Assembly (NCBI GenBank): GCA_023393165.1
Contig: JAEWMJ010000044.1
Coordinates: 49,413-113,412 of the forward strand
Length of the DNA stretch: 64,000 nt
Direction: 5' to 3'
Source: Bacillota bacterium
GTDB lineage: Bacteria > Bacillota > Clostridia > Christensenellales > Christensenellaceae
Under the pieces are notes generated by a model, which worked only from the letters and a program-made list of their open reading frames with translations, did no database searches and was not told where the DNA came from. A program made the translations under genes and the position numbers. Shown in pieces: positions 52,652 through 60,269 of the stretch. How positions within the stretch are numbered: the first letter of the stretch is position 1; every line of letters starts with the position of its first letter.

Positions 52652-52909
52652 ATGGTGAAGGAAAACGACGAAGATGTAAAGCAATATGCCTATACGGTTG
52701 ACCGGATTACCCTGGGCCTCACGCACATACCGGTAAAGGATAAGCCGAACGAGTACATGCTGGTTCCGGTATGGGATTTCTTCGGAACGCTGAAAACGGA
52801 GTTTAACGACCAAAACAAAATGAGTGAAGAATCCGACTATTCAGCGGCGAGCTTTTTGACCATCAACGCCATAGACGGCAGCGTGATAGACAGGGCGTCA
52901 GGGAACTAA
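52652..52909 (+). pseudogene. Truncated copy of the 55618 lipoprotein gene (3' end only)
   Basis: The 85 codons correspond to the last 75 or so residues of the lipoprotein at 55618: VPVWDFFGTL against IPVWDFFGDL, and LTINAIDGSVIDR against LTINAIDGAVIDR. The signal peptide, lipobox and first 400 residues are missing. Even the terminator behind it is a relative of the one behind the intact gene. An AGGTG lies before ATG 52652, so a short protein may still be made, but it would lack export signals. It is best read as the remnant of a duplicated, mostly deleted gene. Confidence 0.7.
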
Positions 52910-52936
52910 AATCCCATGAAGGACTGAATAATAAAG

Positions 52937-52978
52937 AAGCAGGCGTGGAGCGCAAAGAAATTGCCACGCCTGCTTTTT
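52937..52978 (+). terminator. Terminator of the truncated lipoprotein copy
   Basis: AAGCAGGCGTGG pairs with CCACGCCTGCTT and runs into TTTTT. It is sequence-related to the terminator at 57096. Confidence 0.85.
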
Positions 52979-52995
52979 CAGTTACATTTACTCAT

Positions 52996-53073
52996 CGTTT
53001 ACTTGAATGTGGAAGGCGTTTAAAATTCGTTTACAACCTGATGAATATCCGTTTACGGCCTTTATGATAGAAT
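52996..53073 (+). promoter_or_regulatory. Phased CGTTTAC repeats upstream of the second two-component operon
   Basis: CGTTTAC/A occurs at 52996, 53017, 53028 and 53050, that is at spacings of 21, 11 and 22 bases, about whole helical turns. A TAGAAT -10 candidate lies at 53068-53073. The 53028 copy is followed by N5-GATGAATA, exactly as at 55540 before the lipoprotein gene. This is the likely binding array of the regulator encoded next. Confidence 0.6.
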
Positions 53074-53122
53074 AATGCTATTTATGGCAGAATAATAAAG
53101 CTGCAGAAGTGGAGGTATTGCT

Positions 53123-53785
53123 ATGGTGAGGAACAGAATTTTAGTCGTTGAGGACGACGAATCCATATCAAAGGTCATTCAGAAAAACCTGACGGCGGCG
53201 GGCTATGCGGTCGCCGCCTGTTACGATGGAGCGGAAGCCGCAAAGGCAGTGGTTTCCGATACGGATTTTGACCTGGCGCTTCTCGACATCATGCTGCCCG
53301 GCATGGACGGCTTCGAGCTGATGGGTTATATGAAGCGCTATGACATTCCTGTTATATATTTGACGGCAAAGGCTGACCTGGACTCTAAAATACAGGGCTT
53401 ACGGGACGGCGCGGAGGATTATATCGTCAAGCCGTTTGAGATTTTAGAACTGCTTGTCCGCATCGAAAAGGTATTGGAACGCACAGGCAAGATGCAGCAG
53501 GTGCTTGAAGTTGCTGACCTTACGATTAATCTTCTGGAGCGTTCCGTCCGCAAAAACGGCGAGGAAATCATCTTGAAGCCGATGGAATTCGACCTGCTCG
53601 TCATGCTGGCCAAGAACAAGAACATCGCGCTTTCGCGCGAGCGGCTGCTTCACGGCGTTTGGGGCATGGATTATGTGGGCGAAACGCGCACCGTAGACGT
53701 CCATATCGGGCAGCTCCGTAAGAAGCTGGAGCTTGCCGATAAAATCAAGACCATCTCCAAGATGGGCTATCGTCTGGAGGATTGA
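53123..53785 (+). CDS. OmpR family response regulator (second system)
   Basis: The receiver has DDE at residues 11-13, phosphoacceptor Asp55 (LLDIMLPG) and Lys in VKPFE. The winged helix (LKPMEFDLLVMLAKNKNIALS ... TISKMGYRLE) is OmpR-like. It is immediately followed by its kinase. A GGAGG site lies 9 bases before ATG 53123. It shares little beyond family motifs with the first regulator, in keeping with its different upstream repeats. Confidence 0.93.
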   Translation: MVRNRILVVEDDESISKVIQKNLTAAGYAVAACYDGAEAAKAVVSDTDFDLALLDIMLPGMDGFELMGYMKRYDIPVIYLTAKADLDSKIQGLRDGAEDYIVKPFEILELLVRIEKVLERTGKMQQVLEVADLTINLLERSVRKNGEEIILKPMEFDLLVMLAKNKNIALSRERLLHGVWGMDYVGETRTVDVHIGQLRKKLELADKIKTISKMGYRLED

Positions 53786-53786
53786 A

Positions 53787-55169
53787 ATGAAGCTATGGTT
53801 AAAAATATCTCTCATAGCTATCATCATGGTCACGCTGGCGACAAGCGTCTGCAGCCTGATCATGCTTTTGCGTTCCGGCCAAAGCAATCTTGAACTGGCG
53901 ATACAGAGTGCGCTGACGGATCAGCAAATACGCGCGGGTTCATGGAGCGCCGCAATGGAGAGCGCAATCGGCACAGATACCGAATACAATGCAACGGCAC
54001 AGCGCAGCCTTGCCCGTTATCTTATTGATAAATTTGCAGATAAAAATACGATATTGATCTCAAATGACGATGTTATATACAACGCCACGAATATCGGCCC
54101 CCGGGAATATTTGCCTGTGGAAGGCGATGCGCAGCAGTACATCATTCAGGACATGGGCGGCAGCTCCATTCTGATCGCAGGGAGCAATCTTCAAATCAAC
54201 GACACGCCTTATACCCTTTATGCTATCAAAGACATCAGATCCGTATACGCCGGCATTGAAGGGCTGTCCTATCAATTCGCCTTCATCAATTTAGCCGTTA
54301 TATTGGTTGTTGGCGTTATCATTATTCTGTTGGTTCACTGGGTGTTACACCCGATCTCAACGCTGAAACAGAATACCGGCCTGATTGCGGCGGGCATATA
54401 CGACAAGCGTGTGGATATAACTGAAAACGACGAAGTAGGTGAGCTGGCGCGGGACTTCAATCAAATGGCGGCGGCTGTCGAGCGCCATGTGGACGAACTG
54501 CGGGACGAAGCGTACAGGAGCACCCTATTCATGTCCGCGCTTACCCATGAGCTGAAAACGCCCATGACTTCCATTTCCGGCAACGCGCAGACATTGCTCC
54601 GCACCAAAATGGACGACGACGAGCGCGAGGACGCGCTGATCAGTATAGACGACGAATGCACCCGCATTGAACGCCTCTCGCAAAAGCTCATGCAGCTCAT
54701 TGTGCTCCGGCAGAACGAGAGCATCCGTCTGGAAACGCACAGCGTCGCCGGACTGCTGGAAAGCGTCCGCCTTTTGTGTGCCGAGCAGTTAAGCCAGCGC
54801 GGCCTGACGCTGGCCATAGAAAACAATATGGAAACGCTTGTGATGGATAAAGACTTGCTTTCGAGCCTGCTTCTCAACCTGATCGACAACGCAGGAAAAG
54901 CATCGCATCCGGGAGATACAATTGAGCTTTCGGCGCAGGGTGATACAATAACTGTGAAAGACCACGGCAAAGGCATCCCGCAGGATGAGATCGATAAGAT
55001 CACTCAACCGTTCTATATGGTGGACAAGTCGCGCAGCAGGAAAGCGGGCGGCATTGGTCTCGGGCTGGCGCTTGCGGAGCAGATCGCACGGCTGCACGGC
55101 GCAAGGCTGGAAATTGAAAGCGCAGTCGGAAAAGGGACGACCGTAAAGGTGGTGTTTGGGAATGTTTAA
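53787..55169 (+). CDS. Sensor histidine kinase (second system)
   Basis: The 460-residue kinase has helices at about 5-27 and 172-195, an external sensor domain of some 140 residues, HAMP (PISTLKQNTGLIAAGIYDKRVDI), HisKA with LTHELKTPMTSISGNAQTLL, and HATPase_c with LLNLIDNAGKAS, KDHGKGIP and GGIGLGLALAEQI. All boxes are intact. ATG 53787 is one base after the regulator stop. The upstream open frame lies inside the regulator gene and is not used. Confidence 0.93.
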   Translation: MKLWLKISLIAIIMVTLATSVCSLIMLLRSGQSNLELAIQSALTDQQIRAGSWSAAMESAIGTDTEYNATAQRSLARYLIDKFADKNTILISNDDVIYNATNIGPREYLPVEGDAQQYIIQDMGGSSILIAGSNLQINDTPYTLYAIKDIRSVYAGIEGLSYQFAFINLAVILVVGVIIILLVHWVLHPISTLKQNTGLIAAGIYDKRVDITENDEVGELARDFNQMAAAVERHVDELRDEAYRSTLFMSALTHELKTPMTSISGNAQTLLRTKMDDDEREDALISIDDECTRIERLSQKLMQLIVLRQNESIRLETHSVAGLLESVRLLCAEQLSQRGLTLAIENNMETLVMDKDLLSSLLLNLIDNAGKASHPGDTIELSAQGDTITVKDHGKGIPQDEIDKITQPFYMVDKSRSRKAGGIGLGLALAEQIARLHGARLEIESAVGKGTTVKVVFGNV

Positions 55170-55302
55170 GAAAAGCAAATGGAACCTTCTGTATCTCGTA
55201 CTGGCGCTGCTCCTGCTGTTCTCGCTCGTGGCCGTACCAAAAATCGCTGTCGGCGTGATGAACGAAACCAAAGGACAGATCGTGACCGTACCATCGGAAT
55301 AG
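55162..55302 (+). CDS. Small single-helix membrane protein
   Basis: A 46-residue frame (MFKKSKWNLL ... TVPSE) overlaps the kinase stop by 8 bases and has a GGTGGTG site. It has a basic start, one membrane helix (residues 8-28) and a short external tail. Small proteins of this kind often modulate the sensor kinase they are coupled to. No homologue is recognised. Confidence 0.55.
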   Translation: MFKKSKWNLLYLVLALLLLFSLVAVPKIAVGVMNETKGQIVTVPSE

Positions 55303-55334
55303 ATCCGGGGTCCCCAAAATGCCAAAGGATTTTA

Positions 55335-55517
55335 GCAACCGATGATTAAATGAGGAATGCGGAATTGGCGAGATGGATTTGCGTCCTGTCAGGAGCAAAA
55401 GTGCAGGAATAGCAGCGCTATTTCAAGGGCTCTCCTGAGCGCAGCGAAGGATCTTGGCGATACCGCAGGGCACAAATTGAGCCGCCAAGGCAGCGTCCCG
55501 AATTAATCAGCGGTTAC
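55335..55517. repeat. Long imperfect palindrome (about 180 bp)
   Basis: The outer arms are GCAACCGATGATTAAATGAGG and an inverted relative (CCGAATTAATCAGCGGTTAC). The match continues inward as GGCGAGATGGATTTGCGTCCTG against its relative GGCGGCTCAATTTGTGCCCTG, and the centre holds GAATAGC-AGC-GCTATTTC. As RNA it would form a long hairpin. It lies between the kinase unit and the lipoprotein gene and encodes no protein. It has the form of a miniature mobile or dispersed repeat. Confidence 0.6.
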
Positions 55518-55530
55518 TTTAGGGGTGGAA

Positions 55531-55561
55531 ATTACAATCCGTTTACGGTCCGATGAATACT
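55531..55561 (+). promoter_or_regulatory. Response-regulator-like box upstream of the lipoprotein gene
   Basis: TTAC occurs at 55532 and 55543 (11-base period) within ATTACAATCCGTTTACGG, followed by N5-GATGAATA. The sequence ATCCGTTTACGG and the GATGAATA spacing repeat what is seen upstream of the second regulator at 53028-53056. Confidence 0.55.
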
Positions 55562-55617
55562 TGTTGCATTTCTTGCGTTTATACTTAAGGCAGTAATGAG
55601 AAATGAGGTTACGAAAC

Positions 55618-57078
55618 ATGAAAAAGACATTTGCCATATTGCTTTCCGCTGTGTTGGCCGCTTTATTTCTTGCCGGCTGTCAGGAGTCGCCGGAGAAGGA
55701 AATCGTCGGCCAAAAGGACATGGAGCAATTGATAGAAAAGGCGGCAGCGGAAGACGATACGCAAAAAGGCGCTTCCCTCGCGGAATACCTGAATGCGCCC
55801 GAGACATATACGGCCTCCTTCGAGGGGTATAACGGGGATTTGACCGTTAATGCAAACGCAACCGTGACAATTCCCGATTCAGACGGCATTTCCGCAATGC
55901 GTGTAAGCAGGCATTACTTTACGCAGGAAGAAGCGGATAAAATGATGGAGGTTTTTTTGCAGGGCGAAACGTTATATGAGGCTGACCATCCGTTGACAAA
56001 GGCGGAAATTCAGGATAAGCTGGTTCAACTTTACGCTATGCGCGACTTACCCGAAGCGGCTTCGGCTGCAGGAACAAACCCTCATGGTTTACCCGCATTT
56101 GGGGAAAAAATACAGGAAGACATCGAATACTATGAGAGCCTGCTTGCCGACGCACCCGAAACAATGGAGCTGATTCCAACGGAAACAACCTTTCATCCGT
56201 CCGATGCGGCGACAAATGCGAATGCGCAGGTAATCGAGGGCATATCAACCGTTAATGGGAAAACTTATTATCTGCTTATCAATAACGGTTTTTATAATGA
56301 AAACAACGTTGAAGCGGTCTTTACGACCGCCGGGCAATCTCTGGAAGGGAGTTACAGCTCCACCACCCCATACTACACCATTTTATATGAAGAAGATCTG
56401 TCCGGGGTGCAGATACCAGAAAGCTTCACGTTGACCGAATCGGATGCCCAAAGCGTTGCGGAAGATTTGCTTGCAGAGCTTGGCATGCCGTATATGACAT
56501 GTGTTGATACCAAGTATGCGGCTATAGAGGAATTCACACCCGGAACGGAACCGGAATATGAAAAGTGGGCATACAGCCTGCAATTCCAGCGAACCGTGAA
56601 CGGAATCCCCGTCACTCTAACGGACCATACGGGCGTATTCACGGAAAACGAAGTGTCTGTGCCCTGGCCGTATGAGCGCCTGAATATCATTGTGGACGAA
56701 ACGGGCGTGGTATCTTTTAACTATACTTCGCCCCACTCTATTGAAGATACCGTTACGGAGAATGCGTCCCTGCTGGATTTTTCCGAGATCACGTCCGTAT
56801 TTGAAAAAATGCTTCCAATCACATACGGATATCTGACCGAAGAAGCAACGGATTACCATTTGCAGGCCGATATCACCGAAGTACGCTTGGGGCTCATGCG
56901 TATTACCGAGCAAAACAGTCGTGATACCGGCGTATTGATACCGGTTTGGGATTTCTTTGGAGACTTGACCACCGTTCCTGACGAAGGAGAACCAAGTAAA
57001 ATATCTGGGGGATCAGATTCACTGCTGACGATCAACGCTATTGACGGAGCTGTCATCGACCGGAATCTGGGTTACTAA
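55618..57078 (+). CDS. Lipoprotein, DUF6034-like
   Basis: The 486-residue protein has a lipoprotein signal (MKKTFAILLSAVLAALFLAGC, with the Cys at 21). It has a central beta-rich part and a C-terminal domain ending in IPVWDFFGDL ... LTINAIDGAVIDR, the most conserved stretch in this family. Such lipoproteins occur beside two-component and ABC genes in clostridia, and a sensory or substrate-presenting role is likely but unproven. A truncated copy lies at 52652. ATG 55618 is chosen because TGAGG lies 9 bases upstream. Confidence 0.75.
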   Translation: MKKTFAILLSAVLAALFLAGCQESPEKEIVGQKDMEQLIEKAAAEDDTQKGASLAEYLNAPETYTASFEGYNGDLTVNANATVTIPDSDGISAMRVSRHYFTQEEADKMMEVFLQGETLYEADHPLTKAEIQDKLVQLYAMRDLPEAASAAGTNPHGLPAFGEKIQEDIEYYESLLADAPETMELIPTETTFHPSDAATNANAQVIEGISTVNGKTYYLLINNGFYNENNVEAVFTTAGQSLEGSYSSTTPYYTILYEEDLSGVQIPESFTLTESDAQSVAEDLLAELGMPYMTCVDTKYAAIEEFTPGTEPEYEKWAYSLQFQRTVNGIPVTLTDHTGVFTENEVSVPWPYERLNIIVDETGVVSFNYTSPHSIEDTVTENASLLDFSEITSVFEKMLPITYGYLTEEATDYHLQADITEVRLGLMRITEQNSRDTGVLIPVWDFFGDLTTVPDEGEPSKISGGSDSLLTINAIDGAVIDRNLGY

Positions 57079-57095
57079 ACTAAATAATTGAAGAC

Positions 57096-57133
57096 AAGCA
57101 GGCATGTAAAATTGCCCATGCCTGCTTTCTTTA
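57096..57133 (+). terminator. Terminator of the lipoprotein gene
   Basis: AAGCAGGCATG and CATGCCTGCTT form an 11-bp stem followed by TCTTTATG. The hairpin is homologous to the one at 52937. Confidence 0.75.
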
Positions 57134-57224
57134 TGCCTTTTTCAGGCCATGACGCAAGTATTCCGCAACTGCGGCAAAAGGTTGCCGCACCGGGCAGGTA
57201 AAATGGCAATAAAGGATGGTATTT

Positions 57225-57995
57225 ATGAACAGCAATTTTACAATTTCGTCAGACATAAAACGCGCCCTTTCCGGGAGAGGTTTTCTCACCGGAGTGGCTG
57301 GAATGGTGCTCGTCATTGCGCTCTCATCGCTGGAAAGCATCATTTCTGATGCCCAAAGCGGCGAAGCCCTGAAGAACGGATATCATGCGCAGCTTGTTAT
57401 GGAAGCTCTTGCGTCGGACTGGGTGACGCTTGCGCTGCCCATACTCTGCGCGTTGCCGTTCACCACTGTTTTTGTGGACGACATCAAAAGCGGCTTTATC
57501 AAGCAGTACCTGCCCCGCGCAGGGGTAAAGCCGTATATTAAGGGGAAACTCATCGCCTGTGGGTTCTCGGGCGGGCTGGCGCTGCTTTTCGGCATTATGC
57601 TTGCCTATGGGCTTTCGGCATTGGTATTCATACCGATGGAACTTGCGCTCACGCCGGAGGAAACCGCGCAGCCCTATTTCGCCCAATTGCTTATGACGGC
57701 CGTGACGCTGTTTTTCTCGGGCGCATTCTGGTCGCTCGCGGGATTTATGTTTGCCGCGCTGACTATGAACCGCTATATGGCCTATGCTTCGCCGTTCATA
57801 CTCTATTACGTTCTTATCATCTTAAACGAGCGGTATTTTAACGATTTATATGTGCTGTATCCCAAGGAATGGCTGTTCCCCTCGGATACCTGGGTAATGG
57901 GAGGCTTTGGCGTGATCCTGCTGCTGGCGGAGCTTTCGGCCGCCGTATCTCTTGGATTCGCCATTGTGGCAGGAAGGAGGCTCTCCAATGTTTAA
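57225..57995 (+). CDS. ABC-2 type membrane protein (first)
   Basis: A 256-residue protein with about six predicted membrane helices in the ABC-2 arrangement (for example VTLALPILCALPFTTVFVDD, LIACGFSGGLALLFGIMLAY). The DDIKSGFIKQYLPRAGVKPYIKGK stretch is the usual coupling-loop region of these permeases. It starts at ATG 57225, 8 bases after AAAGGA. It overlaps the next membrane protein by 8 bases, so the two probably form a heterodimeric channel. Confidence 0.82.
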   Translation: MNSNFTISSDIKRALSGRGFLTGVAGMVLVIALSSLESIISDAQSGEALKNGYHAQLVMEALASDWVTLALPILCALPFTTVFVDDIKSGFIKQYLPRAGVKPYIKGKLIACGFSGGLALLFGIMLAYGLSALVFIPMELALTPEETAQPYFAQLLMTAVTLFFSGAFWSLAGFMFAALTMNRYMAYASPFILYYVLIILNERYFNDLYVLYPKEWLFPSDTWVMGGFGVILLLAELSAAVSLGFAIVAGRRLSNV

Positions 57996-58884
57996 GCTGG
58001 GGCAAATCGGCTCGGTCGCCGCCTACAACTTCCGGCAGTGGCGTAATAATCCACGTATTTTTATCACCTTCGCGCTGGCTTTCATCCTTTGCTTTTTACT
58101 CTCGGATAAGGCGGTTAAATTCGCACTGGAATATAAAACGACCATGCAGATCGTCGAAGCTTTCGTCTGGACGTTCGGGGACAGCAACTCCATATTGCTT
58201 TCCTCCCTGCTGCTGGTGCTGCTGTTTGCGGATATGCCCTTTATCAGTTCGGGAACGCCGTTCTACCTCATGCGCATCGACCGCAAGACGTGGCTTGCCG
58301 GACAGGTGCTGTACATCACGCTTGCCACAGGCATCTATATGACGTTTATCCTTCTTTCAACTTCGCTGGTGTGCATGAGTAACTCCTTTTCCGGCAACAT
58401 GTGGAGCGAAACGGCGGCCATACTCGGATACTCCGGCGCGGGTAAGGCGGTGGCGCTTCCGGCGCTTGTCAAAACACTGGAGATGTCCACGCCGTATGAA
58501 GCCATGGGAACGATCTTCCTGCTGATGCTGCTCTATACGCTGCTCATGGCGTTTATTATGCTGACCTTCAACATCCGCAAAGGGCAGCTCGCGGGCGTGG
58601 TGAGCGTTTTTATCTTCAGCCTGTTCGGTTTTCTGCTAAACCCTCAGTTGATTAAGACACTTTTCCAGTTGCCGGACGAGCTGATGTACAAGGCAAATGT
58701 GGCGATGGGCTGGATTTCACCACTCAACCATGCGACCTACCACATGCATAATTTCGGGTACGACCTGCTTCCGCGCCTGTGGCAGACGTATGCGATATTC
58801 GGTTCGCTGATCGTACTTTGCTTTGTACTGGCGCTGCGGTCGATACGCAGATACAACTTTAACTTTACAGGAACGGAGGGGTGA
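57988..58884 (+). CDS. ABC-2 type membrane protein (second)
   Basis: The 298-residue protein has about six helices. The start MFKLGQIGSVAAYNFRQWRNNPRIF places a short amphipathic segment before the first helix. ATG 57988 lies 7 bases after GGAAGGAGG. It is related in plan but not closely in sequence to the preceding protein. The ATPase that powers them is encoded 66 bases downstream, after a GC-rich hairpin (58894 onward). Confidence 0.82.
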   Translation: MFKLGQIGSVAAYNFRQWRNNPRIFITFALAFILCFLLSDKAVKFALEYKTTMQIVEAFVWTFGDSNSILLSSLLLVLLFADMPFISSGTPFYLMRIDRKTWLAGQVLYITLATGIYMTFILLSTSLVCMSNSFSGNMWSETAAILGYSGAGKAVALPALVKTLEMSTPYEAMGTIFLLMLLYTLLMAFIMLTFNIRKGQLAGVVSVFIFSLFGFLLNPQLIKTLFQLPDELMYKANVAMGWISPLNHATYHMHNFGYDLLPRLWQTYAIFGSLIVLCFVLALRSIRRYNFNFTGTEG

Positions 58885-58950
58885 GCCGCAACGGGGCGAA
58901 CAGCGGGCGTCCGCCCCGGTAAAAGCCACGAACAACAGGAGGAATAACGT

Positions 58951-59595
58951 ATGGATATAGCCATCAACGTACAGAATGTGTCTAAATCCTTTGGAGAGGA
59001 AGAAGTGTTGCACGATGTCTCTCACGATTTTGAGGAGGGCAAGATTCACGGCATCGTGGGCAACAACGGCAGCGGCAAAACGGTGCTCATGAAGTGCATC
59101 TGCGGCTTTCTGCTCCCCACCAAAGGGAAAATACTTGTGGGTTACAAGCAGGTGGGCAGGGACATGGATTTCCCCGAGAACATCGGGATCATCATCGAGA
59201 CGCCGGGGTTTTTGCCAAATATTTCGGGAATGAAAAACCTTCAAATCCTCGCCTCGCTCAAAAAGAAAATTGACGATGATACCATCCGGGAAACCATACG
59301 CCGCGTCGGTCTTGACCCCAATATGAAAAAAGCGGTGGGTAAATACTCGCTTGGCATGCGTCAGCGGCTTGGCATCGCGCAGGCCATCATGGAGAACCCA
59401 TCCGTACTCATCCTTGACGAACCGTTTAACGGTCTAGACAAAAACGGCGTGGCGCACATGCGAAAGCTGATCAAGGGACTGCGTGGGCAGGGGAAGACGA
59501 TTATTCTCGCCAGCCATAACCAGATGGACATTGACGAGCTTTGCGATACGGTCTGTGAGATGGATGCGGGCGTGATGACGGTGGTGCGGGCATGA
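58951..59595 (+). CDS. ABC transporter ATP-binding protein, canonical
   Basis: Walker A GNNGSGKT, signature YSLGMRQRL, Walker B LILDEPFNGLD and an H-loop ASHNQ are intact in 214 residues. The LGMRQRL type signature is that of ABC-2 exporters for drugs or bacteriocins, so it most likely drives the two upstream membrane proteins. It follows an AGGAGG site and ends in a 4-base overlap with the next ATPase. Confidence 0.93.
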   Translation: MDIAINVQNVSKSFGEEEVLHDVSHDFEEGKIHGIVGNNGSGKTVLMKCICGFLLPTKGKILVGYKQVGRDMDFPENIGIIIETPGFLPNISGMKNLQILASLKKKIDDDTIRETIRRVGLDPNMKKAVGKYSLGMRQRLGIAQAIMENPSVLILDEPFNGLDKNGVAHMRKLIKGLRGQGKTIILASHNQMDIDELCDTVCEMDAGVMTVVRA

Positions 59596-60269
59596 GGGAG
59601 ATCATCAGACTGGAGAACGTTGTCAAGATGATGGATGACGGCCGCCGCGCCGTAAACGGCGTGAGCTTCAGCGTATCAAAGGGAGATTGCATGGCCGTTC
59701 ACGGCGCGTCTGGAAGCGGGAAAACAACGCTCATGCGGCTGATTGCAGGCATGGAACGTCCAAGCAGCGGAAAAGTGTTTGTGCTGGATCAAGCCCTGCA
59801 TGAAATGGACGCGGATGCGGCGGCGGGCTTCCGCAACCGGTACATGGGAATCCTGAACAGAAATCCCGCATTTATGGACGGTCTGACGGTGCTTGATAAT
59901 GTGGCGCTGCCGCTGGCTATACGCGGCATATCTCTTGCGCAAAGGGAGAAGACGGCAAAAGAGCAGCTCAAAACGTTGGGGCTCCAGTATGCCGCAAACG
60001 CGCGTCCGTCTCAGCTCTCGGCACTGGAATTGCAAAAGGCTTCTATTGCGAGGGCGCTCACCGCGCATCCGCAAATTTTGCTGCTGGACGACACGGCGGC
60101 CGGCCTGTCCGAAAAGGACGCGGAACAAATCAAAAGCATACTGCGCGCGTTATCAAAGTTCGGGGAATATACCGTCATAGAGTTTTCGGAAACAAACAGC
60201 GGCCTTATATGCTCGGACAGCACCCTTATACTCACCCACGGAAAGATTCGGGAGGAAATAGAACAATGA
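59592..60269 (+). CDS. ABC ATP-binding protein with degenerate catalytic motifs
   Basis: The 225-residue protein is of the LolD/MacB type with an intact Walker A (GASGSGKTT, about residues 38-46). The signature reads LSALELQK where LSGGEQQR is expected, the Walker B catalytic Glu is Asp (LLLDDTAAG), and the H-loop His is absent (VIEFSETNSG). It can probably bind ATP but may hydrolyse it poorly. It is the likely partner of the FtsX-type permease at 61728 and overlaps both neighbours by 4 bases. Confidence 0.85.
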   Translation: MREIIRLENVVKMMDDGRRAVNGVSFSVSKGDCMAVHGASGSGKTTLMRLIAGMERPSSGKVFVLDQALHEMDADAAAGFRNRYMGILNRNPAFMDGLTVLDNVALPLAIRGISLAQREKTAKEQLKTLGLQYAANARPSQLSALELQKASIARALTAHPQILLLDDTAAGLSEKDAEQIKSILRALSKFGEYTVIEFSETNSGLICSDSTLILTHGKIREEIEQ

